From an uncultured Lachnospira sp. (GTDB lineage Bacteria > Bacillota > Clostridia > Lachnospirales > Lachnospiraceae): a stretch of DNA of 64,000 nucleotides. A program made the translations under genes and the position numbers. The notes beneath the pieces were generated by a model, which saw only the letters and a program-made list of their open reading frames with translations, was not told the DNA's origin and did not search any database. Numbering within the stretch: the first letter of the stretch is position 1; every line of letters starts with the position of its first letter. Location of the stretch: assembly GCA_934343805.1 (NCBI GenBank), contig CAKRIN010000011.1, positions 22,936 through 86,935 on the forward strand, written 5' to 3'. This document shows positions 46,226 to 55,952 of this stretch, piece after piece.

Positions 46226-47092
46226 ATGAGTGATAATACAACATTAGTTTACAAAAAGAAAAAGAAAAAGTTCAAAGTATTCCCAATTGTCAATGCAATC
46301 TTCTTTATAATTGTTGCATGCGCAATCATGATTCCTATTTACCGAGTAATCATTAGTTCTGTTGATGCTTATTCTTCATACAACTTTACATGGTTGCCAC
46401 AGAAGTTCTCTTGGGGCGGTTATGCAGCTGTTGTAACAAGATCAGCATTATATAGACCATTCATTATCTCTGTAATTACAACAATTATTGGTACATTCGT
46501 TGGACTTTTAGTTGTTACACTTGGTGGTTATGTATTGATTCAGTGGGATATGCCAGGAAGAAACTTCTTCGCATATATGCTTCTGTTCACAATGATTTTC
46601 GATGGTGGTATGATTCCTAAGTTCCTTGTTATCAAGCAGTTAGGATTGATCAATACACTTTGGGCTGTTATTTTGCCAATGGCTATTAACGTATATAACT
46701 TAGTACTTATGAGAAACTTCTTTGAAGGTATTCCTGAGTCACTTTTTGAAGCTGCTCAGATTGATGGATGCTCTCCAATGGGAATCTTCTTTAAGATTGT
46801 ACTTCCTCTTTCAAAGGCTGCTCTTGCATCAATTGGTTTGATGTTCGCCGTAAGCTTCTGGAATGATTATACAAACTTCAAGTTATATATTAATAAGAAT
46901 ACACTTTACAACTTCCAGATTCAGTTAAGAAGTATGGTTATTGATAGTGATATTCCTAATGATGGTGCTGTTAACCCAGAGACAATCTCTAATGCAGCTA
47001 CTATCGTTGCTATTCTTCCTTTCATGGTCATCTATCCATTCTGTCAGAAATACTTTGTACAGGGTGTTAACGTAGGTGCTGTTAAGGAGTAA
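46226..47092 (+). CDS. Sugar ABC permease (LplC type)
   Basis: 288 residues with six TM segments. The EAA loop is EAAQIDGCSPMGIFFKIVLPLSKAA. The C-terminus FCQKYFVQGVNVGAVKE is typical of LplC/YtcP permeases. It pairs with the preceding permease and is translated from AGGAGG 15 nt after its stop. No ATPase gene is adjacent; a shared MsmX-like ATPase elsewhere would be expected for this transporter class. A strong terminator follows. Confidence 0.94.
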   Translation: MSDNTTLVYKKKKKKFKVFPIVNAIFFIIVACAIMIPIYRVIISSVDAYSSYNFTWLPQKFSWGGYAAVVTRSALYRPFIISVITTIIGTFVGLLVVTLGGYVLIQWDMPGRNFFAYMLLFTMIFDGGMIPKFLVIKQLGLINTLWAVILPMAINVYNLVLMRNFFEGIPESLFEAAQIDGCSPMGIFFKIVLPLSKAALASIGLMFAVSFWNDYTNFKLYINKNTLYNFQIQLRSMVIDSDIPNDGAVNPETISNAATIVAILPFMVIYPFCQKYFVQGVNVGAVKE

Positions 47093-47106
47093 TTAAAGAA
47101 TTATTT

Positions 47107-47139
47107 AGGCGAATCCGAAAGGATTCGCCTTTTTTTTCT
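47107..47139 (+). terminator. Terminator after the sugar permease operon
   Basis: AGGCGAATCC (47107-47116), a GAAA tetraloop and GGATTCGCCT (47121-47130), followed by a run of T. Confidence 0.94.
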
Positions 47140-47147
47140 TAATACAA

Positions 47148-47172
47148 CACTAAAAAACAGTGTTTTTTAGTG
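47148..47172. promoter_or_regulatory. Perfect 25-bp dyad, candidate operator of the glycosidase genes
   Basis: CACTAAAAAACA (47148-47159), one centre base, then TGTTTTTTAGTG (47161-47172). It lies between the permease terminator and the probable promoter of the ankyrin-GH43 gene (TGG-TACAAT at 47211-47219). Its symmetry fits a dimeric regulator site. Confidence 0.5.
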
Positions 47173-47210
47173 GGTTTATGAGTCAAATAGTAGAATAAAT
47201 AAGGTATAGA

Positions 47211-47219
47211 TGGTACAAT
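47211..47219 (+). promoter_or_regulatory. Possible extended -10 element for the ankyrin-GH43 gene
   Basis: TGG immediately before TACAAT (47214-47219) fits an extended -10. The -35 position (47191-47196, TAGAAT) is poor, as might be expected if an activator is needed. Confidence 0.35.
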
Positions 47220-47255
47220 ATATGCAATATAACATGTAAAATGTGGAGGATTAAG

Positions 47256-49208
47256 TTGAATACAAACAGAACCTTAGAGGATGCAATATATATCGACAAT
47301 TTAAGTGAAGTAAAGAGAATATTGGAAAAGAATCCGGGTTGTATAGATGATGTTAATTCAAGCGGAATTATGATGCCGTTTTTAATTGCTAAAACAGGCA
47401 ATCTTGATATGATAAAGTATATTGTTGAATATTCGCGTGCAAGCATGAACATATATGATAACAATCATAATGGCATGCTTCATTATGCGGCAATGTCCGG
47501 AAATGTTGAGTCGTGCAGATATTTGGTTGAAAGAGTTGGAATGTCTCCAACAGAAGGAAATAATAAGCTTATCACTCCATATGAAATTTCCCATCAGAAT
47601 AGATTTTTTGAGCTTGAACAATATTTTAAGAGTGTTGTTGGAGCAGATTTAAAGGATTGTTACCATAATCCAATACGGACAGGATGTTTTCCTGATCCAT
47701 CAATCGTAAGAGTTGATAATGACTATTATATGGTTAATTCATCATTTATATATTATCCATGTATTCCAGTATCACATTCCAGAGATCTTATTCATTGGAG
47801 GATAATAGGTTATGCAATAACTAATCCAGAATGGACAGGAATAGATAATCTGGAAGGGGGAAGAGGATACTGGGCTCCAGATATATCATATTATGATGGA
47901 CGGTTTTACATAACTGCTACATACAGGCTCAATGATGATGGCACAGTGTACAGAAAGCAGATAGTAGTTAGTTCAGATAGACCGGAAGGACCATATACCA
48001 AACCAGCAATAATAGATGAAGATGGAATAGATCCATCTATATTTAATGATGACGATGGCAAAAGATATATGCTGCTTAACAGAGGGGCAAGGATATTTGA
48101 GCTAAACAAAGATGCAACGAAAAAAATATCTAAAGCAACTATGTTGTATTATGGAGATAATAAAAGAGCGCCGGAAGGACCGCATTTATTAAAGAAAGAC
48201 GGATATTATTATTTGTTTGAAGCTGAGGGCGGTACAGGACCAGGTCATAGAATTACAGTATCTAGAAGCAAGGAACTCATGGGAATATATGAGCCATGTC
48301 CATATAATCCAATAATGAGACAGCAAGATGAAAAAGCAGCAATTCAGAGGTGTGGTCATGGAAAGCCTGTAATGACTCAGAATGGTCAATGGTACATGGT
48401 GTATCTGTGTGGACGTACAATGGGGGACGGATACACTGTTCTTGGAAGAGAAACAGCATTAGATCCTATAACATGGACAGCAGATGGCTGGCCAATAGTT
48501 AATAAGCTGGATGGACCAAGCGTTTTACAGATAAAGCCAGATCTTACGGAAGAAGTGTGGGCAGAAAATTTACATGATGATTTTAATAACTCATATCTAG
48601 GCTCAGATTGGTGTTTCCCAAGAGTTCCCGAAATGGATGGTATAGTACTGTCTAATTCATATGTGAAGGTTAAAGGCAGTGAATACGATCTTAATAGCAT
48701 AAAAGCAAAAAATGTTCTTCTTAGAAGACAGCAGCATTTCCGCTTTAATGTTAAGACCAAAATGCGTATTCCGGTATTAAAATACGGACAGGATTGTGGA
48801 TTGACGTGCTATTATGATGAAAATACATACCTTAAATTCGGTGTGTTCAAATGTGATGCCAGTGAAGATTTAACGCTTAAGGTTGTTGAAGTTATTGGTG
48901 ATAAAGTTATCAATCATGATGCCATAGTTATTGATTCAAAGCAAAGATACATATATCTTAAAATTGAGACAAATTATCTTACAAGATCGTTTTCATATAG
49001 CTATGAAGATGATGCCTATGAGAAGATTACAGTACTTAATAATGTATACTATTTAAGTGATGAAGGTCTGAAAAAAGGAAAGCGTTTTACAGGAGCAATG
49101 ATTGGCATGTATGCGTATGCAGGAAGTAAGTCTGAGGAGATGTATTCGCATAATCAGAACGTGATGTATGCTGAATTTGATTATTTTGATTATGAACCTG
49201 TTGAATAA
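47256..49208 (+). CDS. Cytoplasmic GH43-family glycosidase with N-terminal ankyrin repeats
   Basis: 650 residues from a TTG at 47256, chosen because GGAGG lies 6 nt before it; the ATG at 47241 overlaps that site. No signal peptide. Residues about 5-125 read as three or four ankyrin-type repeats (MIKYIVEYSRASMNIYDNNHNGMLHYAAMSGNVESC, split here by repeat: MLHYAAMSGNVESCRYL). From about 135 a five-blade GH43 domain has the catalytic set Asp147 (FPDPSIVRV), Asp259 (GIDPSIF) and Glu307 (APEGPHLL). A C-terminal beta-sandwich (about 430-648) is GH43-associated. It likely removes arabinose or xylose from imported oligosaccharides. The ankyrin part may mediate protein contacts. Confidence 0.88.
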   Translation: MNTNRTLEDAIYIDNLSEVKRILEKNPGCIDDVNSSGIMMPFLIAKTGNLDMIKYIVEYSRASMNIYDNNHNGMLHYAAMSGNVESCRYLVERVGMSPTEGNNKLITPYEISHQNRFFELEQYFKSVVGADLKDCYHNPIRTGCFPDPSIVRVDNDYYMVNSSFIYYPCIPVSHSRDLIHWRIIGYAITNPEWTGIDNLEGGRGYWAPDISYYDGRFYITATYRLNDDGTVYRKQIVVSSDRPEGPYTKPAIIDEDGIDPSIFNDDDGKRYMLLNRGARIFELNKDATKKISKATMLYYGDNKRAPEGPHLLKKDGYYYLFEAEGGTGPGHRITVSRSKELMGIYEPCPYNPIMRQQDEKAAIQRCGHGKPVMTQNGQWYMVYLCGRTMGDGYTVLGRETALDPITWTADGWPIVNKLDGPSVLQIKPDLTEEVWAENLHDDFNNSYLGSDWCFPRVPEMDGIVLSNSYVKVKGSEYDLNSIKAKNVLLRRQQHFRFNVKTKMRIPVLKYGQDCGLTCYYDENTYLKFGVFKCDASEDLTLKVVEVIGDKVINHDAIVIDSKQRYIYLKIETNYLTRSFSYSYEDDAYEKITVLNNVYYLSDEGLKKGKRFTGAMIGMYAYAGSKSEEMYSHNQNVMYAEFDYFDYEPVE

Positions 49209-49230
49209 AGAATAAAAGGAGGAAAAAGAG

Positions 49231-50103
49231 TTGGATAAAAGTTTTGAAATTAAAGGATACATTAACAATGTATTAAAAGAAATCAGTTTTGAGGAGATGA
49301 CGGGCTATGATAAAGCATTTATGCTGAATGCGTTGTCTGGATTAGATAAAGCACAACATAGCAGCGAGTACGAGGAATTGATTGATACAGGATTAAAAGA
49401 AGTTAATGATATAATAAATGAATCAAAAGATGATGCTAAATATATATGTGGAAATGTATGTTATGGTGTTGGAAAAGAAGATGAAGCAATAAATATAGCA
49501 AAACAGATTAATAAACAGCCAAGATGTGATGCTGGATTCTTTGAAACAGCAGATGGCAGAAGAAGTCTAGATATAGCCTTTAATATACTTAGTTTTTATA
49601 TGAATTATGAGACAAAAAATGGCGGAAAAGAGCAGTATAACGATATAATAGCTCAATATAACTCATTACATAAGGAAGTGTTTACTGATACAGCAAATCA
49701 TAATGATGCAGATGCAGTATATGAACTTGCTTTATATGCCGCAGGAATAGCAGATACATTAGAAGTTATGGATCAGGCATTATATGAAATATTTGCAGCG
49801 TTAAGAGGTATGTATAAAGAGACAATTGTAGCTTTAAACAGAATGATAGATAACATTGATTCAGAAAGAGTTAAGCTTATATATTCATATGCCGTGATGA
49901 AGGGCTGCCGAATGAAGCTGATTCAGACAGAAAAATATTCTGAAAATGCAGAAAATATATTTAAGTCGGCAACAGATAAGCATGTTGCATCCAAAGAATC
50001 TGTATTTGATACAGCAGCTTATATTATGGCTTACAGTGAGTATATCAGAAACAGGGAATATCAGGATTATGGAAGAAACAACGGGGGTGTATTATGGAAT
50101 TAA
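49231..50103 (+). CDS. All-helical protein, possibly a degenerate GH88/GH105-like glycosidase
   Basis: 290 residues from a TTG preceded by AGGAGG. It is mostly helical with no signal peptide. Weak resemblance to unsaturated rhamnogalacturonyl hydrolases (GH105) is seen in GYDKAFMLNALSGLDKA, the middle repeat YGAGIAD-like stretch (here LYAAGIADTLEVMDQALYE) and IYSYAVMKGCRMKLI with a following YSENAENIFKS. The usual RGNGW segment and the catalytic aspartates are not apparent, and the chain is about 70 residues short. It may be an inactive or highly diverged member, or unrelated. Its end overlaps the GH28 start by 10 nt, so it is translated with the pectinase. Confidence 0.65.
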   Translation: MDKSFEIKGYINNVLKEISFEEMTGYDKAFMLNALSGLDKAQHSSEYEELIDTGLKEVNDIINESKDDAKYICGNVCYGVGKEDEAINIAKQINKQPRCDAGFFETADGRRSLDIAFNILSFYMNYETKNGGKEQYNDIIAQYNSLHKEVFTDTANHNDADAVYELALYAAGIADTLEVMDQALYEIFAALRGMYKETIVALNRMIDNIDSERVKLIYSYAVMKGCRMKLIQTEKYSENAENIFKSATDKHVASKESVFDTAAYIMAYSEYIRNREYQDYGRNNGGVLWN

Positions 50104-51650
50104 AGTTAATTATCAAAACAGGAAGAAATGCAGTCGTTGAACTTGATGATGGCGGAAAATTCTACTCAAAGGAAGAATACGTCATATATGTTAATGGAAC
50201 TGAATGGGTTAAAACCAATAAAGTTGTTACAACAATATATGGTTTAAAGCCAGATACAGAATATAGCATTGTAGCCAGATATGCAGGAAAAGAATATGGT
50301 CCAGTAGAATTCAGAACTGATTATGAATATGTAACGCTTAATGTAAGAGAGTTTGGTGCATTTGGTGATGGAATACATGACGATACTAATGCCATACAGT
50401 GTGCAATAATGGCAGCACCTAAGAATTCCAGAGTATTAGTACCAGAGGGTACATATAAAATATCCAGCATTTTCTTAAAAGATGATTTAACTTTAGAACT
50501 TGCGAAAGATGCAGTACTTTCAGCATTTACTGAAAGAGAGAAATTCCCTATTCTTCCAGGACAGATAGAAACATATGATGAATCGGACTACTATAATCTT
50601 GGTTCGTGGGAGGGAAATCCTCTTGATATGTTTTCTGCTATTATATGTGGAATCAACTGCTCAAATGTAACAATTACAGGAGAGGGAACGATAGATGGAT
50701 GTACAACTCATGATAACTGGTGGAAGAATTGCAAGGTAAGAAATATTGCATGGAGACCAAGACTGTTTTTCATTAATAATTGCAGTAATGTGACAATGCA
50801 TGGAATTACTGTGCAGAATTCACCATCATGGACAATACACCCATATTTTAGCAGGCATCTTAAGTTTGTAGATGTTAAGATTCTCAACCCAGCCAATTCA
50901 CATAATACTGATGGCCTTGATCCTGAAAGCTGCGAAGATGTACTTGTTTTAGGAACATATATATCAGTTGGAGATGACTGTATAGCAATCAAATCAGGAA
51001 AGATATATATGGCACAGAAAGAAAAGACACCAACACAGAATATGGTCGTACGCCAGTGCTGCATGAGAGACGGACATGGTGCTGTTACTGTAGGAAGTGA
51101 AATAGCAGCAGGCGTGAAGGATGTACATATAAAGGATTGTCTGTTTATGAATACAGACAGGGGATTAAGAGTAAAGACAAGAAGAGGAAGAGGTAAATTA
51201 TCTGTTCTAGATGATATATCATTTGAAAATATAGACATGGATAATGTTATGACACCATTTGTAGTTAACAGCTTTTATTTTTGTGATCCAGATGGAAAGA
51301 CAGAATATGTTGGCTCAAGAAAGCCTCTTCCGGTTGATGACAGAACACCATCAATAAAAAGTCTTACATTCAGGGATATCAATGCCAAAAATTGTCATGT
51401 TGCAGGTGCATACATATTTGGATTGCCAGAAAGCAAAGTGGAAAAGTTAACATTTGAGAATATTGACTTTAGTTATGCAAAGGACGCAAAACCGGGAGTA
51501 GCTGCAATGATGCTTGGATGTGAGGAAGCAAGCAGACAGGGACTTATAGTAAGCAATGTTGAAAAGCTTATATTAAAGAACGTCAATATAGATGGCTGTG
51601 TAGGAGAAGCAATAGTTGCAGATAATGTTGACAAGATAGAAAGAGACTAG
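50094..51650 (+). CDS. Cytoplasmic GH28 polygalacturonase (probably exo-acting)
   Basis: 518 residues without a signal peptide. Residues 1-80 resemble a fibronectin III-like domain (YVIYVNGTEWVKTNKVVTTI ... LKPDTEYSIVARYAG). The right-handed beta-helix begins at VREFGAFGDGIHDDTNAIQ. The GH28 catalytic set is present: Asp273 (NTDGLD), Asp294 and Asp295 (GDDC), His328 (GHGAVTVGSE). Intracellular GH28 enzymes cleave galacturonate from the ends of imported oligogalacturonides. It overlaps the preceding gene by 10 nt, and the ABC exporter follows 39 nt later. The pectin cluster therefore works after uptake rather than outside the cell. Confidence 0.93.
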   Translation: MELKLIIKTGRNAVVELDDGGKFYSKEEYVIYVNGTEWVKTNKVVTTIYGLKPDTEYSIVARYAGKEYGPVEFRTDYEYVTLNVREFGAFGDGIHDDTNAIQCAIMAAPKNSRVLVPEGTYKISSIFLKDDLTLELAKDAVLSAFTEREKFPILPGQIETYDESDYYNLGSWEGNPLDMFSAIICGINCSNVTITGEGTIDGCTTHDNWWKNCKVRNIAWRPRLFFINNCSNVTMHGITVQNSPSWTIHPYFSRHLKFVDVKILNPANSHNTDGLDPESCEDVLVLGTYISVGDDCIAIKSGKIYMAQKEKTPTQNMVVRQCCMRDGHGAVTVGSEIAAGVKDVHIKDCLFMNTDRGLRVKTRRGRGKLSVLDDISFENIDMDNVMTPFVVNSFYFCDPDGKTEYVGSRKPLPVDDRTPSIKSLTFRDINAKNCHVAGAYIFGLPESKVEKLTFENIDFSYAKDAKPGVAAMMLGCEEASRQGLIVSNVEKLILKNVNIDGCVGEAIVADNVDKIERD

Positions 51651-51689
51651 AGATTAAGTTACTATATGTAACCAGAATGAGGCAGAAAA

Positions 51690-53480
51690 ATGAATTTACA
51701 TGCACCTAAAGGAATAGATGTAGAAAGCTGGTTTATTGAGTGTTATAGAAAACATAAAGGACACCCTATAAAAATACTTATTGGATTATATAAAGGTAAT
51801 TATAACAAGTTTTTTCTTGCTGTATTATTCTTCTTTATTAAACATGCACCTGTATGGGTGCTGCCAATAGTTACGGCCAATATAATAAATGATATAACAA
51901 GTGGAGCACCAGATACAGTAACTAATATAATAATACAGGCATGTATAATGGTTGCGCTGGTTGTACTTAATGTTCCGATGAATTATCTGTATACCAGATA
52001 CAAGTCGTTAGCAACAAGATATGCGGAGACAGGACTTAGAAAAGCTCTGGTAAGGAAATTACAGCAGCTTTCTATATCATATCATAAGGAAACGCAGTCA
52101 GGACGTCTTCAGTCTAAGATTATGAGAGATGTAGAAGCCGTGGAAACATTGTCGACACAGATGTTTTTAAGCATATTAAATATAGCTCTTAACATAGGCG
52201 TGGCACTTTTTGTTACTGTATCAAAAAGTCTGATAGTATTTCTGTTCTTTCTTCTGACAACACCTCTGGCTGCGGCTACTATGGTATTTTTCAGAAATAT
52301 AATGAAAAAGAGAAATACTGACTTTAGAAGAGAAATGGAAGAAACATCGGCCAGAGTCATGGAGATGGTTGAACTGATTCCGGTAACAAGAGCGCACGCG
52401 CTTGAAGAAGAAGAAGTTAATAAAATGAGCGGGCAGTTGTTTGCAGTTGCAGAAAAAGGATATAAGCTTGATGTTATACAGGCATTGTTTGGATCTGTGG
52501 GATGGGCTATTTTCCAGATATTTCAGGTTGTATGTCTTGGGTTTACAGGATATCTTGCTTTAAAAGGAAGAGTAGGACCTGGAGATATAACATTATATCA
52601 GAGTTACTTTGCAACAATAGTAAGTCAGGTATCATCACTAATGTCGCTTGTCCCGGTTATCGCAAAGGGTGTTGAGTCTGTCAATTCAATCGGAGAAGTT
52701 CTTCTAGAAGAGGACATTGAATGTAATGATGGGAAAGAGGAATTAGCGGATGTAAAGGGAGAGTTTGATTTTAAAAATGTTAAATTTGGATATAATAATA
52801 CAGATAAACCGGTTTTACATGAACTTAATCTACATGTAGACAAAGGAGAGACAATTGCTCTTGTAGGAGAATCGGGTGCAGGTAAATCAACAATTCTTAA
52901 TCTTGTTATAGGTTTCAATTTTGCTACAGAAGGTGTAGTAACAATTGATGGGAAAGATATGAAAAATATTGACCTGAGAACATATAGAAAGCATCTAGCG
53001 GTTGTTCCACAGACATCTATCCTGTTTTCTGGAACGATAAGAGATAATATAACATATGGAATAGATGATGTTGATGAACAGACACTTAATAATGTTGTGG
53101 ATGCAGCCAATCTTCGTGAACTTATTGATTCCTTGCCAGGTGGATTAGATACAGTTGTAGGAGAGCATGGTGGAAAGCTTTCAGGAGGACAGAGGCAGAG
53201 AGTATCAATAGCCAGGGCTCTTATGAGAAATCCTAAAGTTATTGTACTTGATGAAGCTACATCTGCATTGGATAGTATTTCAGAGAAGCTGATACAGGAA
53301 GCACTTAATAATCTGACTAAAGACAGAACAACATTTATAGTGGCACACAGGCTGTCAACAATAAAGGGTGCAGACAGGATTGCTGTAATTGCTGATGGAC
53401 ATTGTGTGGAATATGGAACATATGATGAACTTATGGAACTTAAAGGTGAGTTCTATCAGATGAAATCAATACAGAGTTAA
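51690..53480 (+). CDS. ABC-type exporter half-transporter (permease-ATPase)
   Basis: 596 residues with six TM segments in residues about 50-310, then an ATPase domain. Walker A is GESGAGKST, the signature LSGGQRQRVSIARAL and Walker B VIVLDEATSALD with the H-loop histidine in VAHRLSTIKG. It resembles MsbA/LmrA-type exporters; substrate unknown. It follows the GH28 gene closely (39 nt) in the same direction. It may be part of the pectin operon, for example to expel a toxic or unused product, but independent function is equally likely. Confidence 0.92.
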   Translation: MNLHAPKGIDVESWFIECYRKHKGHPIKILIGLYKGNYNKFFLAVLFFFIKHAPVWVLPIVTANIINDITSGAPDTVTNIIIQACIMVALVVLNVPMNYLYTRYKSLATRYAETGLRKALVRKLQQLSISYHKETQSGRLQSKIMRDVEAVETLSTQMFLSILNIALNIGVALFVTVSKSLIVFLFFLLTTPLAAATMVFFRNIMKKRNTDFRREMEETSARVMEMVELIPVTRAHALEEEEVNKMSGQLFAVAEKGYKLDVIQALFGSVGWAIFQIFQVVCLGFTGYLALKGRVGPGDITLYQSYFATIVSQVSSLMSLVPVIAKGVESVNSIGEVLLEEDIECNDGKEELADVKGEFDFKNVKFGYNNTDKPVLHELNLHVDKGETIALVGESGAGKSTILNLVIGFNFATEGVVTIDGKDMKNIDLRTYRKHLAVVPQTSILFSGTIRDNITYGIDDVDEQTLNNVVDAANLRELIDSLPGGLDTVVGEHGGKLSGGQRQRVSIARALMRNPKVIVLDEATSALDSISEKLIQEALNNLTKDRTTFIVAHRLSTIKGADRIAVIADGHCVEYGTYDELMELKGEFYQMKSIQS

Positions 53481-53485
53481 AAAAT

Positions 53486-53517
53486 GGGTTGCACACCGGA
53501 TATCTGGTGTGCAACCC
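53486..53517. terminator. Hairpin terminator between the ABC exporter and XRE genes
   Basis: GGGTTGCACACC (53486-53497) pairs with GGTGTGCAACCC (53506-53517). Read on the minus strand it is followed by TTTTTT, so it best serves the typA-XRE unit. On the plus strand the T run is weak. Confidence 0.8.
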
Positions 53518-53537
53518 TGATTTGTATTATTAATTAA

Positions 53538-53861
53538 TTATTTGTTCTCTGAAAACCAGATTCTGATAGTTGAAATGAGCTTTTCTTTAGAGTCAACATC
53601 CATTTTCTGAACAAGCTGCATGATTTCATTATCAAGGGCTGTGTTCTGGTATGACTTATCAACGCTTCCTGCAAGATAGTCCAAAGACACACCTGTAAGT
53701 TCTGCGTAGTAAGAAAGCATTCTGAGAGTCATAAGATTACGTCCGTTTTCAACATTGCTTATGTAACCAGGAGTAACCTCTAATGCTTTAGCAACATCTT
53801 CCTGAGTAAGGCCATGTGCTATTCTTAACTTTTTTACTTTTGCTCCTAAATCGCTATCCAT
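53538..53861 (-). CDS. XRE-family helix-turn-helix regulator
   Basis: 107 residues. The helix-turn-helix covers residues about 8-62 (VKKLRIAHGLTQEDVAKALEVTPGYISNVENGR). The C-terminal half is helical and may dimerise. AGGAGG precedes the ATG. It lies 26 nt downstream of typA and is probably co-transcribed with it. Targets are unknown; small regulators of this kind in Clostridia often act in stress or biofilm switches. Confidence 0.9.
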   Translation of the reverse strand: MDSDLGAKVKKLRIAHGLTQEDVAKALEVTPGYISNVENGRNLMTLRMLSYYAELTGVSLDYLAGSVDKSYQNTALDNEIMQLVQKMDVDSKEKLISTIRIWFSENK

Positions 53862-53887
53862 AATTAATCCTCCTTAAATAAATATAA

Positions 53888-55717
53888 TTACTTTTTGTTA
53901 GCTCTGTATCTGGCTGTGTGATCAAGAATCTTCTTACGGATTCTTAAACTCTTAGGTGTTACTTCAAGTAACTCATCTGTATCTATGTAATCCAGTGCCT
54001 GCTCCAAGCTAAGAATCTTAGGGGGAACAAGACGGAGAGCCTCATCAGCACTTGAAGAACGAGTGTTGGTAAGATGCTTTGTCTTGCAAACATTTACTTC
54101 AATATCTTCTGTACGTGGATTTTCTCCAACTATCATACCTGCATATACTTTCTCTCCAGGTCCGATGAAAAGAGTTCCTCTTTCCTGGGCATTGAAGAGA
54201 CCATAAGTGATTGCGTCACCACTTTCATACGCAATAAGTGAACCATTCTTTCTATATGAAATATCACCTTTGTATTCTTCATATCCTTCAAATGAAGAGT
54301 TGATGATACCATTTCCCTTTGTATCAGTGAGGAATTCACCTCTGTATCCAATAAGACCTCTTGATGGGATTGAGAACTGAAGTCTTGTATATCCACCATT
54401 GATTGGAGACATGCCAAGAAGTTCACCTTTTCTCTGGCTTAACTTCTGGATAACAGAGCCTGTGCAGTCATCAGGAACATCAATGTATGCAAGTTCCATT
54501 GGCTCAAGCTTTTTGCCTCTTTCATCTGTGTGATAGAGAACTTCTGCTTTACTTACAGCGAACTCATAACCTTCCCTTCTCATATTCTCAATAAGAACTG
54601 AGAGATGAAGTTCACCACGTCCTGATACTTTAAATGAATTCTCAACACCAGGAGTTTCTTCAACTCTTAAACTTACATCGGTATTAAGTTCCTTAAAGAG
54701 ACGATCTCTTAAATGTCTTGAAGTTACAAATTTTCCTTCCTTACCAGCGAGAGGACTGTCATTAACCATGAAATCCATAGAAAGAGTAGGTTCGGAAATC
54801 TTCTGGAAAGGAATAGCTACAGGATTGTTTAATGAACAGATTGTATCACCGATATGGATATCAGCAATACCTGATACAGCAACAATCTCGCCAATTCCGG
54901 CTTCATTAACTTCTACCTTATTAAGACCATTGAAAGTATAAAGCTTTGTGATTCTAACTCTCTTCTTAACACTAGGGTCGTGATGATTAACAATCATTAC
55001 TTCCTGATTAACCTTAAGGTTTCCATTATCAATCTTACCTACACCAATTCTACCAACAAATTCGTTATAGTCGATTGTAGAGATAAGCATCTGTGTATCT
55101 GCATCAGGGTCACCCTCTGGAGCAGGAATGTTGTTAACAATACAGTCAAAGAGTGGCTGCATGTCTTTCTTTTCATCACCTAAATCAGCCATGGCATAAC
55201 CAGACTTGGCTGAAGCAAATATGAATGGGCAGTCAAGCTGATCTTCATTAGCATCAAGATCAATGAAAAGTTCAAGAATTTCATCTATAACTTCTTCAGG
55301 TCTTGCTTCAGGTCTGTCTATCTTATTAATGCATACAATAACAGAAAGATTCATATCAAGGGCTTTCTGTAAAACAAACTTAGTCTGAGGCATAACTCCT
55401 TCAAATGCATCAACAACAAGTACAACACCATTAACCATTTTAAGAACTCGCTCAACCTCGCCACCAAAATCAGCATGTCCTGGTGTGTCGATAATGTTGA
55501 TCTTAGTATCCTTATAAGTGATAGCTGTGTTCTTAGACAGAATAGTGATTCCTCTTTCTCTTTCGATATCATTAGAATCCATAACTCGCTCGGCTACTTC
55601 CTGATTAGCTCTGAAAGTACCGCTCTGCTTTAACAGCTCATCAACAAGGGTGGTTTTACCATGATCAACGTGAGCAATAATTGCAATATTACGAATGTCT
55701 TCACGTTTAGTTTTCAT
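53888..55717 (-). CDS. typA: TypA/BipA translational GTPase
   Basis: 609 residues from the ATG on the minus strand at 55717 (an in-frame TTG lies one codon upstream). The GTPase motifs are [11 protein letters not shown] (G1), RGITI (G2), [12 protein letters not shown] (G3) and NKIDRPEA (G4). EF-G-like domains III and V and the BipA-specific C-terminal domain ([15 protein letters not shown] ... IRKKILDH) follow. TypA binds 70S ribosomes and helps ribosome assembly and growth under stress or cold. The ribosome site is AGGAAGGA, somewhat spaced. Confidence 0.97.
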   Translation of the reverse strand: MKTKREDIRNIAIIAHVDHGKTTLVDELLKQSGTFRANQEVAERVMDSNDIERERGITILSKNTAITYKDTKINIIDTPGHADFGGEVERVLKMVNGVVLVVDAFEGVMPQTKFVLQKALDMNLSVIVCINKIDRPEARPEEVIDEILELFIDLDANEDQLDCPFIFASAKSGYAMADLGDEKKDMQPLFDCIVNNIPAPEGDPDADTQMLISTIDYNEFVGRIGVGKIDNGNLKVNQEVMIVNHHDPSVKKRVRITKLYTFNGLNKVEVNEAGIGEIVAVSGIADIHIGDTICSLNNPVAIPFQKISEPTLSMDFMVNDSPLAGKEGKFVTSRHLRDRLFKELNTDVSLRVEETPGVENSFKVSGRGELHLSVLIENMRREGYEFAVSKAEVLYHTDERGKKLEPMELAYIDVPDDCTGSVIQKLSQRKGELLGMSPINGGYTRLQFSIPSRGLIGYRGEFLTDTKGNGIINSSFEGYEEYKGDISYRKNGSLIAYESGDAITYGLFNAQERGTLFIGPGEKVYAGMIVGENPRTEDIEVNVCKTKHLTNTRSSSADEALRLVPPKILSLEQALDYIDTDELLEVTPKSLRIRKKILDHTARYRANKK

Positions 55718-55773
55718 CAATAACGTCCTTCCTGAAAATATCTTTAAAATCTTCTATGATTAGCAACTTTTAT

Positions 55774-55801
55774 ATTCTATCACAATATTCTTAAAAAACA
55801 A
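55774..55801 (-). promoter_or_regulatory. SigA promoter of typA
   Basis: On the minus strand: TTGTTT (55801-55796), a 16-bp spacer, TGA and TAGAAT (55779-55774). AATATTGTGATA spans the spacer and -10, identical to that of the LCP gene promoter. Confidence 0.6.
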
Positions 55802-55865
55802 TACTAAATATATAAAAAATTTTTCATTTTTTGAACACAGATTATTCAAATATTTTTTGTAATAT

Positions 55866-55895
55866 TTGCAAAAATGACAACATATACATTATAGA
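55866..55895 (+). promoter_or_regulatory. Probable SigA promoter of the SSB-like gene
   Basis: TTGCAA (55866-55871), an 18-bp spacer and TATAGA (55890-55895). Confidence 0.5.
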
Positions 55896-55952
55896 GAAAA
55901 TAAAGCACATGCCATGGATATAAAGCAGTGGCAAAGAAGGGAGAAATACAGA

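Noticed and set aside
54133..54426. 97-codon minus-strand frame inside typA
   Set aside because: It lies wholly within typA in another frame, and typA is conserved across this segment.
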